Source: DATADF01 sp046263155
GTDB taxonomy: Bacteria; Actinomycetota; CADDZG01; WHSQ01
Reading direction: 5' to 3'
Assembly: GCA_046263155.1 (NCBI GenBank)
Contig: JBHELF010000101.1
Coordinates: 1-19,639 of the forward strand
DNA: 19,639 nucleotides
Made by a program: the position numbers and the translations under genes
In this document: piece after piece, positions 7,317 through 13,910 of the stretch
Layout of the letters: each line of letters opens with the position of its first letter
Position numbering within the stretch: the stretch's first letter is position 1
The notes under the pieces: model-generated
Told to the model about the DNA's origin: nothing
The model's input: the letters and a program-made list of their open reading frames with translations, nothing else
Database searches by the model: none

Positions 7317-9703
7317 GCGCGCAGCTTCGCGTCGAAATCCCGCTCCAGACCTCGAGCGATCCGATCGCGCACGGCGAGGGCCTCCTGCTCCTTCAGGGTC
7401 TTGTCCGGATCCCGCACTTCCAGAGCAAAGGCAAGGCTCTTCTTTCCTTCCGGTATCTGGTCACCACGGTAAAGATCGAAAAGCCGAACCGTTCGCACCT
7501 CAGCTGCCCCCAGTTGTCTTATGGCGGCGAGTAACTGCGCCGCGGGCAGGCTCTCGTCCACGACTACCGCGAGGTCGAGGTAGACCGCTGGGTAGCGAGG
7601 CATTTCGAAAGAAGCGACCTCTTCCGGGAGCGATGCCAGGATGGGGCCGAGGCCGATTTCGAAAGCGATCGAACCCTCGGGAATGTCAAACCGATTGCAG
7701 ACATCGGGATGGAGCTCTCCGAAGGCCCCGAGCAGCGCGTCGCCCAGCGAGACCGTCGCCGCCCGCGTCGGATGGAACGGCATGCCGCGCGCCTCCGCGA
7801 AGAGTGTGGTCTCAGGGACAAGCCGGGCGAGCAGAGCCTCCAGCACTCCCTTGGCCGCGAAGAAATCCCAACGTGATTCCGACCCCGCCCAGGACTTATG
7901 GCCCCTGATGCCACAGAAGACAGCCGCCAGGACCTCTGCCTCGCGGGGAAGCAACTCATCCGAGGGCTCATAGACACGCGCGATCTCAAACAGGGCGGCA
8001 CCGTCGGCTTCGTGGGCAAAGTTATGAGCCGCAGAGCGCAGAAGGCCCGGCAGCAGCGTCGTGCGAAGAAGGCCTTCTTCCTCGGACATTGGGTTAGCGA
8101 CCCGGATGGCACGGCGATTCGCATGGCCCGGTGCGAGTCCCAGAAGGTCGAAATCGCGGCCCGCTACGAACGAGTTCGTCCACGCTTCGAAGACGCCGAG
8201 TGCCGTCAGCGTCCTACGAATGGCGCGGTCGGCCGCCTGCCGAGAGTCGAGGCCACCTAGACGTCCCGAGGGCAGACTGGAGGGCAAACGGTCGTAGCCC
8301 GCGAGACGTCCGACCTCCTCGACAAGATCCACCTCACGCGACAGATCCGGCCGGAAGCTCGGCACCTCGACTGTGATCCCATCGTCCGATTCGCTCGCGT
8401 CCAGGCCTATGGAGCGTAGATATTCGAGCTGTTTCTGAGGAGGAGTTTCGATACCGAGTAGCGCGTCCGTCCGTTGAGGACGCAGCACGATCGTCGGTCG
8501 GCTTATCGTCACGGGGTATGCGTCGGCGGCCTCCGCCGCGACGCGACCCCCGGCCGACTCCAGAATGAAGCTCGCCGCGCGGGCGGCCGCATACGGCAGC
8601 ACCTCGTGGTCGGTGCCACGCTCAAAACGAGCCGAGGCCTCGGTTCGCAGCAGGTGACGGCGCGCCGCCAATGCGGTAGTCCCTGGGTCGAAGTAAGCAG
8701 CCTCCAGGATCACCTGTGTGGAAGCGGCAGACACCTCGGAGTCCGCGCCTCCCATCACGCCGGCGATCGCAAGCGACTTGTCCGGGTCCGCGATCATGAG
8801 ATCCTCCGGATGCAGATCGCGGACGGTTCCGTCCAGGGTCGTAAGACGCTCGTTCTTGCGTGCCCGGCGAACGATCACTTTGTGATCCGCGATCGTGCTC
8901 GCATCAAAGGCATGCAGGGGATGACCGGTTTCGATCATGACGTAGTTCGTTGCATCGACCACATTCGAGATCGGTCGTAGACCCGCCGACACAAGCCGGG
9001 CCTGCATCCACGTCGACGACGGGCCGATCGATAACCCATCGAAATAGCGGGCGTAGTAACGCGGGCACGCCTCCGCGTCCTCGATGACGATGCTTACATC
9101 GGACGACAGATCCTCCGAGGACTCGAGCACGACTTCCGGGATCCTGAGCTCATTGCCCAACAGCGCGGCAACCTCGCGGGCGATGCCGATCATCCCCGCG
9201 CAATCTCCACGGTTGGGGGTGATCTCGAGTTCGAGGATCGCGTCGTCGAGCCCTAGAACCGAAACCACGGCTTCTCCCAATGGTGCGTCCTGAGGAAGCA
9301 CGAGGATTCCCGCATGGTCCTTCGAGACGCCGAGCTCGGCACCCGAACAGAGCATTCCGCGGCTGACCTCGCCCCGAATCTTTCGCTCCGTGATGACCAT
9401 CTCCGGCAGCCTGGCTCCCACGAGAGCCAGGGGCACTCGGTCACCGACGCTGAAGTTGCGCGCGCCGCAGACGACTCGTTGGCTGCCCTCCCCGTCGACC
9501 TTGACATCGACAAGAGTCAGGTTGTCGGCGTTGGGATGCGGCGAGATATCCAAAACCTCCGCGACGATCACGTCCTGGATGCCCCGGGCCGGTCGGAGGA
9601 TCTCTTCAACTTTCGTTCCCGACATGCTCAAGAGATGCGCAAGCCTCTCGGCGGACACGTCGATATCGACGAGTTCCTTTAGCCACTTCAGACCCACCTT
9701 CAC
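7313..9703 (-). CDS. pheT: Phenylalanyl-tRNA synthetase beta subunit
   Basis: Beta chain of the (alpha-beta)2 class II synthetase for phenylalanine, 796 residues, a normal length. The N-terminal part has the EMAP/Csaa-like tRNA-binding domain (about 39-148, with ISPHPNADNLTLVDV and GMLCSGAELGVS). The B3/B4 domain with the editing site follows (about 205-390, including GHPLHAFDAS and FERGTDHEVLP), then the B5 domain (about 400-470). The C-terminal FDX-ACB anticodon-binding domain is 701-796 (RYPAVYLDLAVVVDE and RTVRLFDLYRG). The start codon is GTG at 9703, overlapping the pheS stop as GTGA. Its own stop overlaps the argF start as ATGA. Synthesis of equal amounts of the two subunits is presumably helped by the coupling. 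Confidence 0.97.
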   Translation of the reverse strand: MKVGLKWLKELVDIDVSAERLAHLLSMSGTKVEEILRPARGIQDVIVAEVLDISPHPNADNLTLVDVKVDGEGSQRVVCGARNFSVGDRVPLALVGARLPEMVITERKIRGEVSRGMLCSGAELGVSKDHAGILVLPQDAPLGEAVVSVLGLDDAILELEITPNRGDCAGMIGIAREVAALLGNELRIPEVVLESSEDLSSDVSIVIEDAEACPRYYARYFDGLSIGPSSTWMQARLVSAGLRPISNVVDATNYVMIETGHPLHAFDASTIADHKVIVRRARKNERLTTLDGTVRDLHPEDLMIADPDKSLAIAGVMGGADSEVSAASTQVILEAAYFDPGTTALAARRHLLRTEASARFERGTDHEVLPYAAARAASFILESAGGRVAAEAADAYPVTISRPTIVLRPQRTDALLGIETPPQKQLEYLRSIGLDASESDDGITVEVPSFRPDLSREVDLVEEVGRLAGYDRLPSSLPSGRLGGLDSRQAADRAIRRTLTALGVFEAWTNSFVAGRDFDLLGLAPGHANRRAIRVANPMSEEEGLLRTTLLPGLLRSAAHNFAHEADGAALFEIARVYEPSDELLPREAEVLAAVFCGIRGHKSWAGSESRWDFFAAKGVLEALLARLVPETTLFAEARGMPFHPTRAATVSLGDALLGAFGELHPDVCNRFDIPEGSIAFEIGLGPILASLPEEVASFEMPRYPAVYLDLAVVVDESLPAAQLLAAIRQLGAAEVRTVRLFDLYRGDQIPEGKKSLAFALEVRDPDKTLKEQEALAVRDRIARGLERDFDAKLRA

Positions 9704-10758
9704 GTTCGCGACCCGATCCTCGCCAGAAACCGCAAGTCATTAGTAAAGAACTGGCGAATGTCCATCACTCCGTTCGCCAGCGCGGCTATCCGCTCGACTC
9801 CCATGCCGAAGGCGAAACCGGAGTACTGCTCGGGGTCATAGGAGACCCACTCCAGCAAGAAGGGGTCCACGAGCCCGCAGCCGAGGATCTCGATCCAGCC
9901 TTCACCTTTGCAGACGCGGCAGCCGGCGCCGCGGCACGCGAAGCACTGAACATCCATCTCTGCGGACGGCTCCGTGAAGGGGAAGAAGCTGGGGCGAAAA
10001 CGTACATCCAGCCCCTTGCCGAAGATCTCATGAGCGAATACCTCGAGAGTGCCCTTGAGGTCCGCCATCGTGATTCCCTCATCCACGGCGAGCCCTTCGA
10101 TCTGCGTGAAGCCGCTCGTGTGAGTGGCGTCCTCCGCATCCCGGCGGTAGACCCGACCGGGGATGACGACGTAGACGGGAGGCTCCTGAGCTTCCATCGT
10201 TCTGATCTGGACCGCCGAGGTCTCCGTCCTCACGACCACGTCGTCTCCTCCACCTTCGATGAAGAAAGTGTCGAGTGGGGACCTCGCAGGGTGATGCTGA
10301 GGCATGTTCAGCGCGTCGAATAAGTAACGGGTGAGTTCGATCTCCGGCCCGTCGGCCACCCTGTAGCCAAGGCCGATGAAGACATCGACGATCTGCCAGA
10401 TGGTGCGCGTCAGAGGATGGATGGCGCCGGCCGGCAGCTCCGATCCCGGGAGCGTGACATCGAGCCGCTCCTCGTCCCAGCGCTGCTCGGTTGCCGCGCT
10501 GGCGAACCTTTCTCGCTTGGCCTCGAAGGCCGATTCGAGCGCGCTGTAAACCTCGTTGGCCAGCCGGCCCAGATCTCGACGTTCATTCTCGGGAAGTTTT
10601 CCCAAGCTGGCCCGCGCCTGGGAAAGGGGGGCCTTCCGACCCATGATCTTGACGCGAGCTTCTTCGAGCGCGTCGAGATCCGCGGCGGATTCGATGATCC
10701 GCGTACCCTCCTCGCGCGCGGCTTCGAAGCGAGCCCTGAGGTCGGGCGCTTCGGTCAT
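9700..10758 (-). CDS. pheS: Phenylalanyl-tRNA synthetase alpha subunit
   Basis: Catalytic alpha chain of PheRS, 352 residues. The N-terminal coiled-coil arm (about 1-90) binds tRNA. The class II core carries HPLTRTIWQIVDVFIGLGY (114-132), motif 2 GRVYRRDAEDATHTSGFTQIEGL (201-223) and motif 3 GFAFGMGVERIAAL (314-327). The usual RTHTS segment is RTETSAVQIRTM (177-188). A C-x2-C-x4-C-x2-C cluster (Cys272, 275, 280, 283) follows, which could bind zinc or be structural; a similar insert occurs in many Gram-positive PheS. The start is ATG 10758, overlapping the stop of the small HisKA gene as ATGA; the stop overlaps pheT as GTGA. No T-box leader is visible, as expected inside an operon. Confidence 0.97.
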   Translation of the reverse strand: MTEAPDLRARFEAAREEGTRIIESAADLDALEEARVKIMGRKAPLSQARASLGKLPENERRDLGRLANEVYSALESAFEAKRERFASAATEQRWDEERLDVTLPGSELPAGAIHPLTRTIWQIVDVFIGLGYRVADGPEIELTRYLFDALNMPQHHPARSPLDTFFIEGGGDDVVVRTETSAVQIRTMEAQEPPVYVVIPGRVYRRDAEDATHTSGFTQIEGLAVDEGITMADLKGTLEVFAHEIFGKGLDVRFRPSFFPFTEPSAEMDVQCFACRGAGCRVCKGEGWIEILGCGLVDPFLLEWVSYDPEQYSGFAFGMGVERIAALANGVMDIRQFFTNDLRFLARIGSRT

Positions 10759-10991
10759 CCGTCAGTCTCCCGCTGCACCTCGGACCGTGCACTCTGGACT
10801 GCGTCCGCGATGACTCTTTCCATGCGTTCGGCCTCGGAGTGAATGGTCTCTACTAGTTCGAGTCTCTGGCTGTCGTCGAAGCGATCCCAGCGGCTTACAA
10901 GCGTCTTCGAGAACCCCTGGAGCGCGGTCAGTGGAGACCTGAGGTCGTGAGCGAGCTTGGATATCAATTCCGAGAGACGAGCTTCATCCAT
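10755..10991 (-). CDS. Stand-alone HisKA (histidine kinase dimerisation/phosphoacceptor) protein
   Basis: Predicted 78-residue protein consisting almost only of a HisKA domain. The H-box ELISKLAHDLRSPLTALQGFSK (8-29) has the phosphoacceptor candidate His15 followed by D-L-R-S-P-L. A second helix (about 40-70, LELVETIHSEAERMERVIADAVQSA) completes the helical hairpin. The N, G1 and G2 boxes of the HATPase domain are absent, and there is no sensor or membrane segment. After the stop the sequence is pheS, so no hidden ATPase domain is in frame. I chose ATG 10991 because it overlaps the methyltransferase stop by eight bases and gives MDEARLSEL directly before the domain. It overlaps pheS by four bases (ATGA). 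It could be a reduced sensor kinase, a phosphotransfer or dimerisation partner, or a leader whose translation matters mainly for pheS. Actinobacteria such as Streptomyces have, as I recall, a full kinase at this locus; that needs checking. Confidence 0.72.
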   Translation of the reverse strand: MDEARLSELISKLAHDLRSPLTALQGFSKTLVSRWDRFDDSQRLELVETIHSEAERMERVIADAVQSARSEVQRETDG

Positions 10992-11814
10992 TGCCGAATG
11001 AGGATAAAGCTCGTTGATTCGGTCCCCGCGGAACTCGCTGCCTGACCGCTTCGAACAGCAGAATCGACCCTGCGATCCCGACATTCAACGATTCGGTCGG
11101 ACCGGGCATCGGGATCGTTACTCGTTCATCAATGAGGCTCGAAAGCTCGCGCGGCAGACCCCAGGCCTCGTTCCCCAGCACGAGGGCGAAAGGTCGAGTC
11201 AGATCCGCTTGGTAGGCGCTCCGTCCGCCGCGAGCGTCCGCCGCAATCCGCACCAGGCCCTTTTCTCTAAGCTCCTCCAGGGCTGCGTTGGTGGAGTCGC
11301 TTCGGATGACCGGAATCTTGAACAGCGCGCCTGCGGCAGCGCGGACCGTTTTGGGCGCGAAGGGATCCACCGCCCCCTTCGGAAAGACGATCGCGTCTGC
11401 TTCAGCGGCTGCGGCGGATCGAACGAGCGTGCCCGCGTTGCCCGGATCGCGAACCTCGGCGAGCACAACAACAAGGCTCGGATCGGAGAGCTCGCCGATG
11501 CTTCGATCCGGAACCGACACGATCGCCACGATCCCTTGCGGCGTCGTCGTGTCGGCCAGCGCCTTTAGGACGGATCCACTCACGTGCCAGACGCGGGCGC
11601 TCGCGTCCCTAGCAGCGCTCTCCGCCGACCGTGTCTCGGGCCCATCCCCCGCGATAAAGACCTCTGTGACGCTCAACCCCGATTCAATGGCCTCCCGGAG
11701 CAAGATCTCGCCCTCGATCAGGAAGCTCCCGCTACGGGCCCGTTCCGAAGCACGTCGCAACTTGCGCGCTTGGACGACGCGCGGGTTGCTCGGGCTTGTG
11801 ATTCGGGAGGTCAG
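10984..11814 (-). CDS. SpoU/TrmH-family RNA 2'-O-methyltransferase
   Basis: SPOUT-class S-adenosylmethionine-dependent methyltransferase that modifies a ribose in rRNA or tRNA. With the start used here it has 276 residues. It has an N-terminal RNA-binding-like domain beginning ITSPSNPRVVQARKLRRASERARSGSFLIEG. The SpoU motifs follow: AEVRDPGNAGTLVRSAAAAEADAIV (motif 1, about 119-143), FALVLGNEAWGLPREL (motif 2, about 209-224) and IPMPGPTESLNVGIAGSILLFE (motif 3, about 234-255). The RNA target cannot be told; TsnR/RlmB/AviRb-like enzymes all share this pattern. The first ATG/GTG/TTG in frame is TTG 11760, but it would cut off the conserved ITSPSNPRV start. The only NTG codon before that motif is CTG 11814, which overlaps the rplT stop as CTGA. 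Downstream it overlaps the HisKA gene by eight bases. Confidence 0.88.
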   Translation of the reverse strand: MTSRITSPSNPRVVQARKLRRASERARSGSFLIEGEILLREAIESGLSVTEVFIAGDGPETRSAESAARDASARVWHVSGSVLKALADTTTPQGIVAIVSVPDRSIGELSDPSLVVVLAEVRDPGNAGTLVRSAAAAEADAIVFPKGAVDPFAPKTVRAAAGALFKIPVIRSDSTNAALEELREKGLVRIAADARGGRSAYQADLTRPFALVLGNEAWGLPRELSSLIDERVTIPMPGPTESLNVGIAGSILLFEAVRQRVPRGPNQRALSSFGNG

Positions 11815-12176
11815 GAGGCTTTAGCCAGCGACTTCTTAGCGACCTCGGCGAGTGCGGCAAAGGCGCTCGGATCGTTCACCGCCAGTTCGGCCAGAACTTT
11901 GCGGTCGAGTTCGATCTCCGCCAGCCGAAGCCCGGACATGAATCGGTTGTAAGAAAGTCCATTCTCCCGGGCGGCCGCGTTGATCCTGATGATCCACAGT
12001 CGCCTGAAGTCGCCCTTCCGGTCCCGGCGGTCGCGATAGGCGTACACCCCCGAGTGGATGACCTGCTCGCGAGCAGCGCGGAAATGCTTGCCGCGCGACG
12101 AGTAGTAGCCCTTGGCCTTCTTGAGCACATCGCGACGCTTCTTCCGGCCGGCGACGCTTCTCTTTACGCGTGGCAT
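11811..12176 (-). CDS. rplT: 50S ribosomal protein bL20
   Basis: Primary 23S rRNA-binding protein needed early in large-subunit assembly; 121 residues, typical length. It starts MPRVKRSVAGRKKRRDVLKKAKGYY and has the WIIRINAAARENGLSYNRFMSGL core near residues 61-83. The ATG at 12176 follows a strong GAGGAGG Shine-Dalgarno. In Bacillus and E. coli L20 represses its own operon by binding a leader RNA that mimics 23S rRNA. A terminator hairpin in the infC leader (13113-13151) suggests something comparable here, by inference. Gap to rpmI is 24 bases. The stop overlaps the proposed CTG start of the methyltransferase. Confidence 0.98.
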   Translation of the reverse strand: MPRVKRSVAGRKKRRDVLKKAKGYYSSRGKHFRAAREQVIHSGVYAYRDRRDRKGDFRRLWIIRINAAARENGLSYNRFMSGLRLAEIELDRKVLAELAVNDPSAFAALAEVAKKSLAKAS

Positions 12177-12200
12177 TTCGGTTCCTCCTCGGCTGTCCGG

Positions 12201-12395
12201 CTACTCGCCCAGCATTCGACGAATCTTGTTCGCGTCCGCGGGCGCTACGACGGTGGGAGAGTTCAACCGACGCTTCCTCTTGGCGGTCTTCTTCTCCAGA
12301 ATGTGGTTGGCAAAGGCTCGGCGTCGCCGGATCTTTCCGGTCGACGTCACCTTGAAGCGCTTCTTCGCGCCTCGATGGCTCTTCATCTTCGGCAT
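12201..12395 (-). CDS. rpmI: 50S ribosomal protein bL35
   Basis: Small basic ribosomal protein of 64 residues, starting MPKMKSHRGAKKRFKVTSTGKIRRRRA, the family signature, and ending with the usual KIRRMLGE-like tail. ATG 12395 follows a GAGGGAGG Shine-Dalgarno that lies inside the end of infC. Only one base separates it from the infC stop. It forms the infC-rpmI-rplT core found in almost all bacteria. Confidence 0.98.
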   Translation of the reverse strand: MPKMKSHRGAKKRFKVTSTGKIRRRRAFANHILEKKTAKRKRRLNSPTVVAPADANKIRRMLGE

Positions 12396-12396
12396 T

Positions 12397-13047
12397 TCAA
12401 CCTCCCTCGGCCCGAGTCACCTTGATCGGCCGCTTGGCCGACGGCTCGGCCTCGGGCTTTGCAGTTTCGGGCTTTGATTCATCGGGCCTGGCAGCCTTTC
12501 GCTTGGGCGCCGGCAGGGGCTTCTGGATGATGGCCTCCTTGAGCGGAGAAAGAACCATCGTCATGTTGCGACCGTCCAGCTTCGGAAACGTCTCGACCTT
12601 GGCTATTTCCGCAACATCCTCAGCCAACTTGTCGAGCAATCTCCGGCCCAGCTCGGCATGCACCATCTCTCGCCCTCTGAACATGATCGTCACCTTCACC
12701 TTGGCCCCGTCCCTCAGGAACCGAACGACGTGGCCCTTCTTCACCTCATAGTCGTGGCGGTCGATTTTCGGCCGCATCTTCATTTCTTTGACGACGATGA
12801 GGGTCTGTTTCTTCTTTGCCGCCTTCTGCCGGACGTCTTGTTCGTACTTGTACTTGCCGTAGTCCATGATCCGGCAGACCGGAGGTTCGGCCAGCGGGGC
12901 CACCTCCACCAGATCGAGATCTTGGTCCATTGCCATCTGCAGGGCCTTTTCGGTGTCTACGATCCCGACCTGCGACCCATCCGATCCCACCACTCGAACC
13001 TGGGGAACTCGAATGCGATCGTTCACTCTCGGTTCAACTGTTGTGAT
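12397..13047 (-). CDS. infC: Translation initiation factor IF-3
   Basis: IF-3 binds the 30S subunit, prevents premature joining of the 50S and proofreads start codons. The N-domain carries RVNDRIRVPQVRVVGSDGSQVGIV and DLDLVEVAPLAEPPVCRIMDYGKYKYE. A lysine-rich linker follows, then the C-domain (RPKIDRHDYEVKKGHVVRFLRDGAKVKVTIMFRGREMVH). The tail of about 40 residues is rich in Pro, Lys and Glu, as often seen in actinobacteria. The first NTG start is GTG 13026, but it has no Shine-Dalgarno and would lose the beginning of the conserved RVNxRIRVP block. ATC at 13047 gives 216 residues, is in frame, and has AGGAG six bases upstream. infC is known for AUU/AUC starts that IF-3 itself discriminates against, so I use ATC 13047. 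Confidence 0.9.
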   Translation of the reverse strand: MTTVEPRVNDRIRVPQVRVVGSDGSQVGIVDTEKALQMAMDQDLDLVEVAPLAEPPVCRIMDYGKYKYEQDVRQKAAKKKQTLIVVKEMKMRPKIDRHDYEVKKGHVVRFLRDGAKVKVTIMFRGREMVHAELGRRLLDKLAEDVAEIAKVETFPKLDGRNMTMVLSPLKEAIIQKPLPAPKRKAARPDESKPETAKPEAEPSAKRPIKVTRAEGG

Positions 13048-13058
13048 TCGCCACTCCT
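13048..13058 (-). promoter_or_regulatory. Shine-Dalgarno that supports the ATC start of infC
   Basis: The minus strand has AGGAG at 13058-13054, six bases before ATC (13047-13045). No other start codon in the infC frame has such a site nearby. This spacing is the main evidence for the ATC start. Confidence 0.75.
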
Positions 13059-13112
13059 TTTTCTAGTCCGCTAATTGTGTGGTCCTTCCCATTCCTTTCG
13101 GCGCTGCACGCG

Positions 13113-13151
13113 AAAAAGCCGATGGCGCCAAGAATCACGCGCCACCGACTT
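13113..13151 (-). terminator. Attenuator-like terminator in the infC leader
   Basis: On the minus strand AAGTCGGTGGCGC (13151-13139) and GCGCCATCGGCTT (13128-13116) form a 13-bp stem with two G.U pairs and a 10-base loop. The stem runs into TTTTT (13117-13113). It is a good rho-independent terminator about 65 bases before the infC start. No minus-strand gene lies upstream of it before the divergent DUF1844 gene, so it must act on the infC leader itself. An AGCCGA segment upstream (13195-13190) can pair with the TCGGCT of its 3' arm and could serve as part of an antiterminator. The trigger (L20, or another) is inferred, not shown. Confidence 0.72.
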
Positions 13152-13232
13152 CGTGGGCCCGCAGACCCATACGGCAACTCGTAACCCCCTCGGCTCAAAC
13201 GCCGGGAGGTGAGGGATCAAGCGCTTCCCTTC

Positions 13233-13262
13233 TTGGCGACTGTTCGCGCAAGGAAGTATAAC
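13233..13262 (+). promoter_or_regulatory. Promoter of the DUF1844 gene, with overlapping opposite -10
   Basis: The plus strand has TTGGCG (13233-13238), an 18-base spacer and TATAAC (13257-13262). Transcription would begin around 13269-13272, at or within three bases of ATG 13272, giving a leaderless or nearly leaderless message, which is common in actinobacteria. On the minus strand the same bases read TATACT (13260-13255), a candidate -10 for infC giving a leader of about 200 bases. That side has no good -35. Confidence 0.5.
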
Positions 13263-13271
13263 GAGCCGCGT

Positions 13272-13856
13272 ATGGCGGAAAAAGATGAAGGACCCATAGA
13301 AGACGTAGAGGAGGGCGAGCGGCCGCGCCCGCGCGTGGTCGACAAACGTATCTCTGCTCGGATTGCACGCGGCGAAGACATCTCGGCGCCCCCGGCGAAG
13401 CCTCAGCCGGCGAGGGACGCGGGCGATGAGCCGGCGGCGCAAGAGGAGCCTGCTCCCGCGACGGCACCCACGGGGGCCGAGGCCCCCGGCCCACCCGTAC
13501 CGGAGGGACCGGTCGCGCCCTCCGGGCCGGCGGGACCCGGGCGAGGGGGCGTCTGGACACCGGAACAAGAGGCCGAGGCGATGCGGATCGCGCAGGAGAT
13601 CGCCCAGATTCCAAGCGTGGACTGGGTGGCCCAAACCGCCGTCAGCTTGGCCAACGTCGCGGGCACGAAGCTCGAGCTCGGGCAAACCGCCGACGCACAG
13701 CTCGCGATCGACGCGCTGGCCGGTCTGCTGAACTCCGTGGGCGCGCGGCTGGGGTCGGCGGAACCCGTGTTGCGCCAGACTCTGGCTCAATTACAAATGG
13801 CCTATGCGCAGCGGGCCGCACCTCCCCCATCCACTCCCGGCGAATCCACAAGTTAG
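13272..13856 (+). CDS. DUF1844 domain protein
   Basis: Protein of 194 residues with no known biochemical function. The N-terminal 90 residues are charged and then Pro/Ala/Gly-rich and probably unstructured, with the short conserved-looking stretch RVVDKRISARIARGED (21-36). The helical DUF1844 domain is about 112-180 (VDWVAQTAVSLANVAGTKLELG and DAQLAIDALAGLLNSVGARLG, then VLRQTLAQLQMAYAQ). Such genes are commonly found beside infC in actinobacteria, which suggests a link to translation or ribosome assembly, but that is inference from position. The start is ATG 13272, just after the -10 element. The frame stays open upstream to about 13209, but that segment overlaps the promoter and does not look coding. 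There is no signal peptide or membrane segment. It ends at the shared terminator before the convergent cold-shock gene. Confidence 0.85.
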   Translation: MAEKDEGPIEDVEEGERPRPRVVDKRISARIARGEDISAPPAKPQPARDAGDEPAAQEEPAPATAPTGAEAPGPPVPEGPVAPSGPAGPGRGGVWTPEQEAEAMRIAQEIAQIPSVDWVAQTAVSLANVAGTKLELGQTADAQLAIDALAGLLNSVGARLGSAEPVLRQTLAQLQMAYAQRAAPPPSTPGESTS

Positions 13857-13865
13857 GGATAAAGG

Positions 13866-13900
13866 AAAGCGGCCCCCGAGGGGGCCGCTTGGTTTGGTTT
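13866..13900. terminator. Bidirectional terminator between DUF1844 and cold-shock genes
   Basis: The inverted repeat AAGCGGCCCCC (13867-13877) / GGGGGCCGCTT (13880-13890) is perfect over 11 bp, with a minimal GA centre that will open to a 4-6 base loop. It is followed on the plus strand by GGTTTGGTTT and on the minus strand by TCCTTTAT. It lies between convergent stops at 13856 and 13911 and can end both transcripts. Confidence 0.88.
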
Positions 13901-13910
13901 CGGATTGGTC

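Noticed and set aside
7054..7908. Plus-strand open frame of 284 codons opposite argF and pheT
   Set aside because: It spans the argF-pheT junction on the opposite strand, has the Arg/Pro/Ser composition of a shadow frame and no recognisable domain.
13111..13160. T-box riboswitch in front of infC
   Set aside because: GGTGGCGCG on the minus strand recalls the T-box core only loosely; the GGGTGGNACCGCG consensus and specifier stem are missing. The hairpin is better explained as a plain attenuator.
13209..13271. Longer N-terminus for the DUF1844 protein starting upstream
   Set aside because: The extension would cover the -35/-10 elements and its residues show no charged, family-like character; ATG 13272 directly after the -10 fits a leaderless message.
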